A DNA stretch of 64,000 nucleotides from Vibrio sp. YMD68 (GTDB taxonomy: Bacteria; Pseudomonadota; Gammaproteobacteria; Enterobacterales; Vibrionaceae): contig NZ_CP124613.1 in the NCBI RefSeq assembly GCF_029958905.1, positions 1,272,405-1,336,404 of the forward strand. The letters are read 5' to 3'. Numbering within the stretch: the first letter of the stretch is position 1; the number at the start of each line of letters is the position of its first letter. The position numbers and the translations under genes are program-made. This document shows positions 1 through 7,630 of the stretch, one piece after another. Below the pieces are notes generated by a model. The model had not been told where the DNA came from, made no database searches, and saw only the letters and a list, made by a program, of their open reading frames with translations.

Positions 1-299
1 TCAATAAGCGCTTTCGCTTGAGGATAAAAGCGCGGCATAATTTGCTGGGTCACACATTTCTCAACCAATTCATTCACTTTCGATTTATCCATATTGAGTA
101 GTGGCGACATAGCAAAGGCGAGGTAGTCTTCCATGTCCAGTTCCCCTGCCGAATAGAGCGCCATCAAACGCTGATCTTCTTTAATAAAATCATCCGAGGA
201 AACAATCCCTTGCTCTACAAGAAACGCATTCCACAACATAGAACAATCTGCAGCAAATAGCGTCTCATCCATATCAAACACATACAAAGATTTCGACAC
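1..299 (-). CDS. HAD-superfamily hydrolase, C-terminus cut by the window edge
   Basis: The reading frame starts with GTG at 299, four bases after the stop of the upstream ABC ATPase, and runs off the left edge after about 99 codons. Residues 6-15 read YVFDMDETLF, the HAD motif I with the two catalytic aspartates (DxD), so this is a haloacid-dehalogenase-type phosphatase. It is the last visible gene of an ABC importer operon, which suggests that the imported substrate or a derivative is phosphorylated; that is inference. The remaining motifs (the conserved Lys and the second acidic pair) lie outside the window, so the family within HAD and the substrate cannot be set. The start is GTG with little room for a separate Shine-Dalgarno sequence, consistent with translational coupling. 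Confidence 0.75.
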   Translation of the reverse strand, partial: MSKSLYVFDMDETLFAADCSMLWNAFLVEQGIVSSDDFIKEDQRLMALYSAGELDMEDYLAFAMSPLLNMDKSKVNELVEKCVTQQIMPRFYPQAKALI

Positions 300-300
300 G

Positions 301-1320
301 TTAAGCCCTCACAGGTTGAATCTCATTGAGATTAAACAGTAGCTCTAACTGGCTTCCATCGGCAAATAATCGTTCCGATGACCGGTTAAGAAGATCGACC
401 GTCAGCTCACAACGATTAATATCAACTTGGTAACGGATAATGTTGCCAAGCAACTGATGATTTTTGACCGTCGCTCGTTGCGGGGCTGAAATATGCGAGC
501 CATATTTTCTTCCCAATTCTTTGACGTAAATCGATTCAGGACGAATCGCGACTTTCTGTTCTACGTCTAAATCGAAGAGGCTTTTGGCCGTCGTCGCATC
601 GACCAAGTTGTAGTGCCCCATAAATCCGGCCACAAATTCGTTGGCTGGATGAGTATAGATCGACTCAGGTGCGCCTTGCTGAACAATTTCACCTTGATTC
701 ATCAAGAAAATTCGATCGGACATGATCATCGCTTCTTCTTGATCGTGTGTGACAAAGATCGTGGTCAAGTTTAACTCTTTTTGAATGTCTCTTATCTGCT
801 GTCTTAAGTGCTTGCGGATTTTTGCATCGAGCGCAGATAAAGGCTCATCCAATAGCAATATTCTCGGTTTAACTACTAAGGCTCTTGCTAAAGCAACACG
901 CTGACGTTGCCCCCCTGAAAGCTGGTGAGGATACTGCTTTTCTTTGCCTTTTAGTTCTACAAGCTCAATGACATGAGCAACTTCTTTGGTGATATCGGCT
1001 TTTCCCATGTGTTTCATCTTTAAACCAAAAGCGATATTGCCTTCAACCGTCATGTTCGGGAACAGGGCATAAGACTGAAACACCATACCGATGCCACGTT
1101 GCTGAGGAGCAAGATCGGTTATATTTTCACCCTCAACCCATATCTCTCCCCCTTCCACCGAATTAAGACCGGCTAGGCTTCGTAACAATGTCGATTTCCC
1201 ACAGCCACTTGGGCCAAGCAATGTGATGAACTCCCCTTTTTCGACTGAGAAATCAATCCCTTCAAAGACAGTAGTGTCTCCAAATCGCTTTGTAAGTTGC
1301 TTAACGCCGACATAACTCAT
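301..1320 (-). CDS. ABC transporter ATP-binding protein (importer, AfuC/PotA-like)
   Basis: A 339-residue nucleotide-binding subunit that powers import of the substrate captured by the binding protein at 3294-4355. Visible motifs are Walker A (GPSGCGKST, about residue 37), the Q-loop (VFQSYALFPNM), the signature LSGGQRQRVALARAL, Walker B ILLLDEPLSALDA and the H-loop VTHDQEEA. The last 110 residues form a TOBE-like substrate or regulatory domain, as in the iron, polyamine and phosphonate/sugar-phosphate CUT1-type importers. Its ATG overlaps the stop of the preceding permease in an ATGA, and the HAD gene follows immediately, so the genes are translationally coupled. The substrate is not determined by the sequence. 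Confidence 0.9.
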   Translation of the reverse strand: MSYVGVKQLTKRFGDTTVFEGIDFSVEKGEFITLLGPSGCGKSTLLRSLAGLNSVEGGEIWVEGENITDLAPQQRGIGMVFQSYALFPNMTVEGNIAFGLKMKHMGKADITKEVAHVIELVELKGKEKQYPHQLSGGQRQRVALARALVVKPRILLLDEPLSALDAKIRKHLRQQIRDIQKELNLTTIFVTHDQEEAMIMSDRIFLMNQGEIVQQGAPESIYTHPANEFVAGFMGHYNLVDATTAKSLFDLDVEQKVAIRPESIYVKELGRKYGSHISAPQRATVKNHQLLGNIIRYQVDINRCELTVDLLNRSSERLFADGSQLELLFNLNEIQPVRA

Positions 1321-2120
1321 TGCTGTTCCTCACCCTGTTTTCTGTTCAATCGGCTCGCGAGCCATGTCAGTAAAAAAATAAATAAAAAGTAAGTCATCAC
1401 TAATGCTGAAGTGAAATGTCCACTGGTTTGGCGCATGTTATAGAGATAGATTTGTAACGTTTCAAAACGTGTTCCTACAAGAATATTGGCAAAGACAAAT
1501 TCACCGAGTAAGAACGAGAACGAGAGAAACAATGACGCAAGTAACCCCTTTTTAAGATTGGGGACAACCACCAACAAAAACGCTTGGGGGGTACTGGCAC
1601 CTAGCAAGTGAGCGGCGTCCATCAAATCATTGAGGTTTATCGCTTCAAAGCTATTCGCAATCGCTCGATACATGAAAGGCAGAGCAATAGTGAAATAGGT
1701 GCCAATCAGAATCCACGGTGTTCCAACAAGAGGCACACTGCTGTCAGCATAGAGTTGTAAAAGCCCAACCGATGACACCACAGGTGGTACAGCGAATGGT
1801 AATAAAATCAGAATATTGAGTAGCTTATCCAGCTTAGGGAAATAGTAAAAGACCACAAAAATCGTTGGCAAGACCAACACCACACTCAAGGCCAACGCAG
1901 AGAAACACACAAACAGAGATCGACCGAATGCCGCCAAAAAACGAGGATCTGAGATCAGCTTGAAATACCAATCTAACGTAAAGCCATCAGGTAAAATGGT
2001 GGCGCCCCAACTCGATGATAGTGAGTACACAAGTGTCGCTAAGATCGGGATCAGCATAATGCCGACAATGGAATAAACTACAGTCTTGTGGTAGAGCATA
2101 TTTGAATTACTTTGCAGCAT
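1317..2120 (-). CDS. ABC transporter inner-membrane permease (second subunit)
   Basis: A 267-residue polytopic membrane protein with about six hydrophobic segments and the binding-protein-dependent transport EAA loop near residues 158-177 (EAINLNDLMDAAHLLGAS). It would form the channel with the permease encoded at 2107-3006. The ATG at 2120 is preceded by AAGGAG five bases upstream, and the gene overlaps the end of the other permease by 14 bp and the ATPase start by 4 bp. Such tight overlaps mark a single polycistronic unit. The closest recognised architecture is the PhnU/PhnV or AfuB type of paired permeases; the substrate is unknown. Confidence 0.88.
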   Translation of the reverse strand: MLQSNSNMLYHKTVVYSIVGIMLIPILATLVYSLSSSWGATILPDGFTLDWYFKLISDPRFLAAFGRSLFVCFSALALSVVLVLPTIFVVFYYFPKLDKLLNILILLPFAVPPVVSSVGLLQLYADSSVPLVGTPWILIGTYFTIALPFMYRAIANSFEAINLNDLMDAAHLLGASTPQAFLLVVVPNLKKGLLASLFLSFSFLLGEFVFANILVGTRFETLQIYLYNMRQTSGHFTSALVMTYFLFIFLLTWLASRLNRKQGEEQQ

Positions 2121-3006
2121 GATAGCTCCTTGAAAGTAACCACTGATTGATCACCGTGATAAACGCTAGAATAGCAATGAGTATGGCCGAGATTGCCGCG
2201 GCGAGATTGGGTTCGAGGAAGAGATCACCAGACACCAGGCTCGCTATTCGTACCGTGATGACATTGTAATTACCGCCAGTCAGAGCATACACGCTGGCAT
2301 ACGCCCCCATGGCATTGGCAATCAGAATGATCAAGGTGCCTAACAACGCAGGAGAAAGAACAGGTAACGCAACTTGAACCCAGTACTGCCATGTCTTCGC
2401 CCCAAGAAGCGCCGATGCAGCTTGCCAATCATCACTTAAAGCATCGAAAGCAGGATAAAGCAACAGCACGCCCAACGGGATTTGAAAATAGACATAGATA
2501 ACCAGTAACCCCCATTGGCCATAAAGATTGAAATCATCAATCAAGCCGTATTGCTTTAGCAGCAAAGTGACTGCGCCATTCACACCTAAAATAATGATGA
2601 ATGAAAAAGCAAGGGGGACACCAGAAAAGTTGCTGCTCATATTAGTAAAAGCAATGACACCATCGCGAATTTTGCTATCCACTCTTCTTAATGATGTCAC
2701 CAAAAGCGCAGAAACAGCTAACCCAATGATACTCGACCAGATAGATAACCAAAGACTGTTACCAAACGCTTGCAGCATGAAACTTGAATCCAACACATCA
2801 AGATAGTTTTCAAGGCCAAACGACTCTTCATAGATAAAGCTATTGATGAGTACCCAAACCATGGGTGCCAATTGAAACAAGTAAAAGAACAGTGCAAACG
2901 GGGCAAACCACAACGCAGGTTTTAATTTGCGCCATAATGTTGTTTTTCTTGTTGTTACTTTAATCTCTGTAGAATCAGGCTGATGGGGTAGGACGGTGTG
3001 ACTCAT
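2107..3006 (-). CDS. ABC transporter inner-membrane permease (first subunit)
   Basis: About 299 residues, starting at the ATG at 3006 (MSHTVLPHQ), which has GGAAG ten bases upstream. An in-frame codon 45 bp further upstream has no comparable ribosome-binding site. A hydrophilic N-terminal tail of about 35 residues precedes six hydrophobic segments. The EAA-like loop is visible as DDWQAASALLGAKTWQYW, the coupling helix that contacts the ATPase. It is separated from the binding-protein gene by 287 bp holding a perfect stem-loop and an AT-rich repeat array, an arrangement that usually lowers permease expression relative to the binding protein. Confidence 0.87.
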   Translation of the reverse strand: MSHTVLPHQPDSTEIKVTTRKTTLWRKLKPALWFAPFALFFYLFQLAPMVWVLINSFIYEESFGLENYLDVLDSSFMLQAFGNSLWLSIWSSIIGLAVSALLVTSLRRVDSKIRDGVIAFTNMSSNFSGVPLAFSFIIILGVNGAVTLLLKQYGLIDDFNLYGQWGLLVIYVYFQIPLGVLLLYPAFDALSDDWQAASALLGAKTWQYWVQVALPVLSPALLGTLIILIANAMGAYASVYALTGGNYNVITVRIASLVSGDLFLEPNLAAAISAILIAILAFITVINQWLLSRSYHAAK

Positions 3007-3053
3007 AATGCGAATACTTCCGGTGAAAATGATTGGAGCAGCTCTTGGCAATA

Positions 3054-3140
3054 AGTTCTTAACGATAAGTGCTTAACGATAGGTTTTTAAAAAATAGCTT
3101 CTTAACAATAGTTTCTTAACAAGAATTTCTTAACAATAGG
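3054..3140. repeat. Degenerate AT-rich array, period about 14 bp, roughly six copies
   Basis: Copies related to TTCTTAACRATAR recur at intervals of about 13-15 bp between the binding-protein gene and the first permease gene. The copies differ by a few bases, so this is an old or fast-diverging array. It lies in the intercistronic RNA of the importer operon. Confidence 0.7.
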
Positions 3141-3238
3141 TTGTTGCTGTAGGCAGTCGAGGAGAAAATTAAGCACCAATACAAACCTTGGCAACAAACC
3201 ATGGCACTTCACGCTTTGCAGGTAAAATACCACCATGA

Positions 3239-3264
3239 GAACAACAAGGAACACCTTGTTGTTC
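3239..3264 (-). other. Intercistronic stem-loop after the binding-protein gene
   Basis: Perfect 11-bp inverted arms (GAACAACAAGG and its complement) enclose a 4-base loop, 30 bp downstream of the stop codon of the binding-protein gene. No run of U follows in the minus-strand transcript, so it is not a classical terminator. Stem-loops at this place in binding-protein importer operons commonly protect the upstream message from 3' decay and cause partial read-through; that role here is inferred. Confidence 0.65.
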
Positions 3265-3293
3265 ATGATGATTGTTTGCTGTTTCATTAAGGC

Positions 3294-4355
3294 TTACTGC
3301 TGGTGAATTAGGACATTTTCTTGCCATTGACGTGGCAATTTACGTGCGGATTTTTCCCACGCAGTAAAGTCGCTGACTGGGTGCACATTGCTGTACTGAT
3401 CATTCGGTATCAGCTTGTCTTGTACCGATTGAGGAAGAACAACCGATGAACGAATAGGACGTGCATAGCCTTCAGCAAGGTTAATTTGTCCTTTGTCACT
3501 GAAGATATGTTCACGTGCTAATTTCGCAGCATTGGGGTTTTTCGCAAATTTGTTGATGATGGTGGTATAGCCAGAAATGACAGAACCATCTTGTGGAATA
3601 TTTACCGAGAATCGTTCACGGTTGATTTGATCACGGTAATTGAGTGCGTTGAAATCCCATAAAATCGCCACTTCAACTTCCCCTTTCTCTAGATTAGCAA
3701 TGCTTGGGTTGGTAAAAGACAGTCGGCCTTGTTTAGCCAGCTTAGAGAAAAACTCTAACGCGGGTTCCAAATTCGTCTCATCACCACCATTGGCAAATGC
3801 CGCCGCGAGTACTGCGTTATTTGCTTGCGCTGCAACACCCACATCACCAACAGTGACTTTGTAATCTCCTTTGAGAATATCGTCCCAAGACGTTGGCGCA
3901 TTTTTCACAAGGTTGTTGTTTGAAATGAAAGAGATCGTACCGGTATAAGCCAAAGCCCAGTGCCCTTCTTTGTCCTTAGCCCAATCAGGAATGTCATTCC
4001 ATGTTGTTGGTTTATAAGGCTGTGTCACCCCTTTCTTAACCGCAACGCGAGCAAAGGCAAAACCAACATCACCGATATCCGCAGTTGCGTTTTTCTTCTC
4101 TGCATCAAACTTTGCGATTTCCTGCGCTGAACTCATGTCTGTATCTTGGTGTTTAAGCCCGTAGTTAGCACTGATATCTTGCCAGGTATCTTTCCAGTTT
4201 GCCCAGCTATCAGGCATGCCGACACTGTACACCGCGCCTTCTTTTTGTGCGGCTTTGATAAGCTGTTGTACATCAGAGTCGCTTGCTAAAGCGGGTACAG
4301 AAACAAGCGTTGTCGCTAGTGCTAATGTCGTTGCGGAGGTAAACATCGTGTTCAT
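3294..4355 (-). CDS. Periplasmic solute-binding protein of the ABC importer
   Basis: A 353-residue extracellular solute-binding protein of family 1 (AfuA/PhnS/FutA-like). Residues 1-24 form a signal peptide ending at PALAS, followed by a mature two-lobed domain with typical elements such as KEGAVYSVGMP, an SAQEIAKFDAEKK segment and the late QINLAEGYARPIRSS motif. AAGGA lies eight bases before the ATG at 4355. It is the first gene of an operon with two permeases, an ATPase and a HAD phosphatase. Annotation pipelines often call this family iron or spermidine binding; the neighbouring HAD enzyme favours a phosphorylated compound or phosphonate, which remains a guess. Confidence 0.88.
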   Translation of the reverse strand: MNTMFTSATTLALATTLVSVPALASDSDVQQLIKAAQKEGAVYSVGMPDSWANWKDTWQDISANYGLKHQDTDMSSAQEIAKFDAEKKNATADIGDVGFAFARVAVKKGVTQPYKPTTWNDIPDWAKDKEGHWALAYTGTISFISNNNLVKNAPTSWDDILKGDYKVTVGDVGVAAQANNAVLAAAFANGGDETNLEPALEFFSKLAKQGRLSFTNPSIANLEKGEVEVAILWDFNALNYRDQINRERFSVNIPQDGSVISGYTTIINKFAKNPNAAKLAREHIFSDKGQINLAEGYARPIRSSVVLPQSVQDKLIPNDQYSNVHPVSDFTAWEKSARKLPRQWQENVLIHQQ

Positions 4356-4522
4356 TGTCGCTATCCTTATGGACTAGGTCAGTAAATTCGTTTTCATACT
4401 ATTAAGTGAATGTTACAAATTCGCTTAGTTATAAAGACGCTTTTGTTGAGCTTATATGACGTTTTAATTTCACAGAAAGAAACGTAGGATAGGAACATTA
4501 ATGGACTATTAGGAAATATTCT

Positions 4523-5062
4523 ATGACATACAATGACGTTCTATTATTTTGGTTTGATGAATTAGGCCCATCTAAATGGTGGGTAAAAGATACGCAAATC
4601 GATACTCTGATCACGAGTCGATTTTTGTCTCTTCATGAACAAGCGGTCAAAGGAGAACTGTTCGAATGGCGATCCTCAGCAAAAGGACGTTTGGCTGAAA
4701 TCATTGTGTTAGACCAGTTTTCTAGAAACATGTTTCGAGACACCGCTAGATCGTTTGCCTCTGACTCACAAGCCCTAGCATTGGCACAAACCGCCATTGA
4801 ACTTGGTCAAGATCGTGAACTAAACGCGATCGAGCGAAGCTTTCTCTATATGCCCTACATGCACAGCGAGTCACTGGCGATTCATGATATTGCCGTTGAG
4901 TTATACAAAGAAAATGGTATTGAAGCGAATTTTGAATTCGAAATAAAGCATCGCGATATTATTGAAAAGTATGGCCGCTATCCGCATAGGAATGCCATTG
5001 TCGGTCGAGCATCAACCGAGGCAGAAGTCGAGTTTCTTACCCAGCCTAACTCTTCTTTTTAG
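4523..5062 (+). CDS. DUF924 family protein
   Basis: A 179-residue soluble protein matching the DUF924 family in length and in hallmark segments: the N-terminal VLLFWFDELGPSKWW, the central LAEIIVLDQFSRNMFRDT, and FLYMPYMHSES followed by the GRYPHRNAIVGR stretch. The family adopts a TPR-like helical fold; no biochemical function is established that I can name. It is transcribed divergently from the importer operon across a 167-bp spacer and ends in a 14-bp tandem duplication that contains its stop codon. Confidence 0.88.
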   Translation: MTYNDVLLFWFDELGPSKWWVKDTQIDTLITSRFLSLHEQAVKGELFEWRSSAKGRLAEIIVLDQFSRNMFRDTARSFASDSQALALAQTAIELGQDRELNAIERSFLYMPYMHSESLAIHDIAVELYKENGIEANFEFEIKHRDIIEKYGRYPHRNAIVGRASTEAEVEFLTQPNSSF

Positions 5063-5080
5063 TACGTTCTTTTTAGTGCA
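5053..5080. repeat. 14-bp tandem duplication containing the DUF924 stop codon
   Basis: Two adjacent copies of TTCTTTTTAGTRCR; the first copy supplies the last codons and the TAG stop of the DUF924 gene. Confidence 0.75.
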
Positions 5081-5170
5081 TTAGTTTCGTTCGCGTTCCG
5101 TTTAATGTCGTTCCAGCTTAGTGCGGTTGACTCGATGTGTCAGATCTCATCAGAACGAATACAGATTAGC

Positions 5171-5218
5171 ATTGAAAACCAAGCCTATTTTTGAAGTCAT
5201 AGGCTTGGCATTTTCAAT
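5171..5218. terminator. Bidirectional terminator between DUF924 and S4-domain genes
   Basis: The arms CAAGCCTAT and ATAGGCTTG, extended outward by ATTGAAAA and TTTTCAAT, form a long hairpin with A/T-rich flanks on both sides. It sits between convergent genes and three bases from the stop of the minus-strand gene. Confidence 0.75.
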
Positions 5219-5220
5219 AC

Positions 5221-5817
5221 TTAGAAGAAATCGATAGAGTGTCGACCACTTTTGTCGTCTTTGGTTTGCGTTGGTTGCTCTGCTTTTTGGCTTTCCGTTT
5301 TTTTACTGCCTGCTTTTTTGCTATCAGCTTGTCCACTGACCGAACGATTGCTCATTGACAGACTGCTACTGGTCTCTTTCTTCGCTGGCTTAGGCGATTT
5401 TTTCTTAGCTTGGGCCTTGTTCTTATTTGAACTGTGACTCGCTTTTGACTCTGCGGCTTTCTCTTTTTTGTCTTTTTTCTCTTGAGGTTCAGTGACTGGC
5501 GCATCACACACCACCACATAATACTCTTGGTTGAATTCGAAAAAATCACCGTTGTACATTTTACGACGTTTACGGGTTTCTAATTCACCATTAACGGCCA
5601 CATAACCTTCCGAGATATAGTGCTTTGCTTCACCACCACCACCGACTAAGTTAGCAATTTTGAACACTTTATATAGCTCTATTGGATGAGAAGAGACATC
5701 AATCCCGATCGCTTCTATTTCAATTTCCTCACCGTCATACTCTTCTTCGTAAGAAGCATCATCTTCGTAATCAGGTTCTTGATAGTTTGGAGCTTGGTCG
5801 TGTTGGTCATGATTCAT
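5221..5817 (-). CDS. S4-domain RNA-binding protein with charged tails
   Basis: A 198-residue protein in three parts. An acidic N-terminus (about residues 1-40) is rich in Asp, Glu and Tyr. An S4 RNA-binding domain follows (about 42-110: ELYKVFKIANLVGGGGEAKHY, then GYVAVNGELETRKRRKMYNG), similar to YbcJ-like proteins. The C-terminal 85 residues are lysine- and serine-rich and of low complexity. The S4 fold binds structured RNA, often rRNA or tRNA, so a role in ribosome function is likely but not shown. The C-terminal tail has approximate SKKAGSKKTESQ repeats. It is convergent with the DUF924 gene, separated by a strong hairpin. Confidence 0.85.
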   Translation of the reverse strand: MNHDQHDQAPNYQEPDYEDDASYEEEYDGEEIEIEAIGIDVSSHPIELYKVFKIANLVGGGGEAKHYISEGYVAVNGELETRKRRKMYNGDFFEFNQEYYVVVCDAPVTEPQEKKDKKEKAAESKASHSSNKNKAQAKKKSPKPAKKETSSSLSMSNRSVSGQADSKKAGSKKTESQKAEQPTQTKDDKSGRHSIDFF

Positions 5818-5941
5818 AGTGTGATCGCTAAATTAATCTGGTTGTCTTTAAATGATATGATCGGCAGTGTATACGTTCGCTTTGAACAAATAAACTAAAG
5901 TTACTTTCAGCGCTATTCAAGCCGTCTTATGGAATCATTTT

Positions 5942-6343
5942 ATGCTTACTCCCATCGCAGTTAGGTTGACTCAAGGAACCGACTTAAAACACGCCGTTAA
6001 GCAGCTTATCACCCAACACAACATTCAAGCTGGTAGCATCGCTTCGTGTGTGGGTTGCTTGTCGTCTATTCATCTTCGTTTGGCTGGTGCAACAGAAACA
6101 CTCCAAATGACAGCACCGTTTGAAATCGTGTCTCTTATGGGGACACTGACGCCCGACCACCAACATATTCATATTTCAGTCTCGGATAACACAGGGCAAG
6201 TGTTAGGTGGGCACTTACTCGATGGAAACATAATTGACACAACCGCTGAGCTCATCATTCATCACTATCCGAACCTTTCATTCACACGGGAAGAAGATGC
6301 CAACACAGGCTTCACTGAATTGGTGGTTCATAACCGAAAATGA
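5942..6343 (+). CDS. PPC (DUF296) domain protein
   Basis: A 133-residue stand-alone PPC/DUF296 domain. The family is recognised from GSIASCVGCLSSIHLRLAG, from EIVSLMGTLTP, and from the GQVLGGHLLDGN segment, whose Gly-His pair is conserved. In plants this domain accompanies AT-hooks; bacterial single-domain versions form trimers, and I know no settled function. The message continues into a degenerate tandem repeat directly after the stop codon and then into the flavin reductase gene 123 bp downstream, so co-transcription is possible. Confidence 0.88.
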   Translation: MLTPIAVRLTQGTDLKHAVKQLITQHNIQAGSIASCVGCLSSIHLRLAGATETLQMTAPFEIVSLMGTLTPDHQHIHISVSDNTGQVLGGHLLDGNIIDTTAELIIHHYPNLSFTREEDANTGFTELVVHNRK

Positions 6344-6360
6344 AGAACTGAAAGCGACAG

Positions 6361-6411
6361 ACTGAAAATGAATAGCTGAAAACGAATAACCCAAAGAGAA
6401 TAACCCAAAGC
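6361..6411. repeat. Nested 14-15 bp tandem repeats after the PPC gene
   Basis: Two near-identical 14-bp units GAATAACCCAAAGM at 6384-6411 follow two diverged 15-bp units of the type CTGAAAAYGAATARC. They start 17 bp after the stop codon of the PPC-domain gene. Confidence 0.65.
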
Positions 6412-6466
6412 GATTGATCTAAAACTGAGCGTGGGACGTACTAATAACAAACCTACCGCCATATGA

Positions 6467-7141
6467 GTGATCACAGTGAAACACATTAATACGCAGCAAC
6501 TTACCGAAATGAACAACCGGTACAGAGCCCATTTAATCAACAGTTTATCGGGTTTTAAAAGTGCAAACCTCATTGGCTCGGTCAACGCACAGGGGCAAAC
6601 CAATGTTGCTATGTTTAGTTCAGTGATTCACCTTGGTGCTTCGCCTGCGTTAGTGGGCTTCATTATTCGACCAGCCAGTGTTTCTCGCCATACGCTTGAT
6701 AATATTTTGGAAACCCAGCAATACACCATCAATCAGGTCAGCGAAGAGTTTTACATACAAGCGCACCAAACCTCGGCTCGGTATTCTAGAGAACACAGTG
6801 AATTCCAACAAACAGGATTACAAGAGCAATACATCAACGGCTATGACGCCCCATTCGTTAAAGAGAGCATGCTGAAATATGCGCTAACGTTAAGAGAGAT
6901 AGTGCCCATTACGCTGAATGATACGCAACTTGTGATTGGAGAAATTACCGACATTTTGTGCCCAGAAACCGTCATTAAAGAAGATGGTTACATCGACATA
7001 GAGTCACTTAAAACCACCAGCATATCCGGGTTAGATAACTACCATACCAGTCAGCGACTCTCTCGTTTGAGTTACGCGAAGAAAGACAGTATACCTCGAT
7101 CCATTGCGCTCGATGGCGCCAAAATAGCAACCACGAGTTAG
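6467..7141 (+). CDS. Flavin reductase family protein (FMN-binding split barrel)
   Basis: A 224-residue protein of the flavin reductase/DIM6-NTAB split-barrel family. Evidence is the segment SANLIGSVNAQGQTNVAMFS, followed by SPALVGFIIRP and later HTLDNILETQQYTINQV, which form the FMN-binding half barrel. The expected activity is FMN binding with NAD(P)H-dependent flavin reduction or a related redox role. The start is GTG at 6467 or the in-frame GTG at 6476; neither has a strong Shine-Dalgarno sequence, so the first three residues are uncertain. The DCC-type thiol oxidoreductase gene follows 37 bp downstream on the same strand. Confidence 0.85.
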   Translation: MITVKHINTQQLTEMNNRYRAHLINSLSGFKSANLIGSVNAQGQTNVAMFSSVIHLGASPALVGFIIRPASVSRHTLDNILETQQYTINQVSEEFYIQAHQTSARYSREHSEFQQTGLQEQYINGYDAPFVKESMLKYALTLREIVPITLNDTQLVIGEITDILCPETVIKEDGYIDIESLKTTSISGLDNYHTSQRLSRLSYAKKDSIPRSIALDGAKIATTS

Positions 7142-7178
7142 AATAATTCGACCGGTGACACCGATTAGGGAAGCGAAC

Positions 7179-7613
7179 ATGTTAACGATTTTTTATGACG
7201 GGCACTGTCCGATGTGTACCACAGAAATGCGCCATCTGAAACAACACGATACGGATGATCTCATCGAGCTTGTCAATATCCACCAAGACAATTTTGCATC
7301 TTGTTATCCCAATATTGAATTTTCAAAAGCAATGAAGATTTTGCATGGTACGTACCAAGGCGAACTTTTACTCGGTCTCCAAGTCACCCACCGCGCATGG
7401 ACGCTAGTGGGGAAAGGATTTTGGGTCGCTCCGTTGAACTGGCCTGTCATCAAAACAGTCAGTCACTGGGTATATTTGGCTATTGCAAAATACCGTCATC
7501 AGGTGTCTGCTGTTTTGTCGAGACTGCCTGGCGTAACCGCTGAACAATGCTCAACGAACACCTGTTACGGTAAGTCGCCAAATCGTAAGGAAAGCCATCA
7601 TAAAGAGCAGTAA
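7179..7613 (+). CDS. DCC family thiol-disulfide oxidoreductase (DUF393)
   Basis: About 144 residues from the ATG at 7179, which is preceded by AGGGAA six bases upstream; an upstream in-frame GTG lacks a binding site. The N-terminus MLTIFYDGHCPMCTTEM is the DUF393 signature with the DGxCPxC thiol pair, like a thioredoxin-type active site. The rest is helical, with a Trp/Pro-rich stretch typical of the family. It is convergent with the DUF418 gene only 17 bp away. The function is presumed dithiol exchange; the partner is unknown. Confidence 0.87.
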   Translation: MLTIFYDGHCPMCTTEMRHLKQHDTDDLIELVNIHQDNFASCYPNIEFSKAMKILHGTYQGELLLGLQVTHRAWTLVGKGFWVAPLNWPVIKTVSHWVYLAIAKYRHQVSAVLSRLPGVTAEQCSTNTCYGKSPNRKESHHKEQ

Positions 7614-7630
7614 GCAAAAGTCACGAACCA

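Noticed and set aside
3102..3287. 61-codon frame between binding protein and permease genes
   Set aside because: It spans the hairpin and part of the AT-rich array, has no family signature and a poor start.
4400..4480. Possible Pho box before the binding-protein gene
   Set aside because: Only a partial GTCATATAA match is present, without the second CTGTCAT-like half, so phosphate control is not supported.
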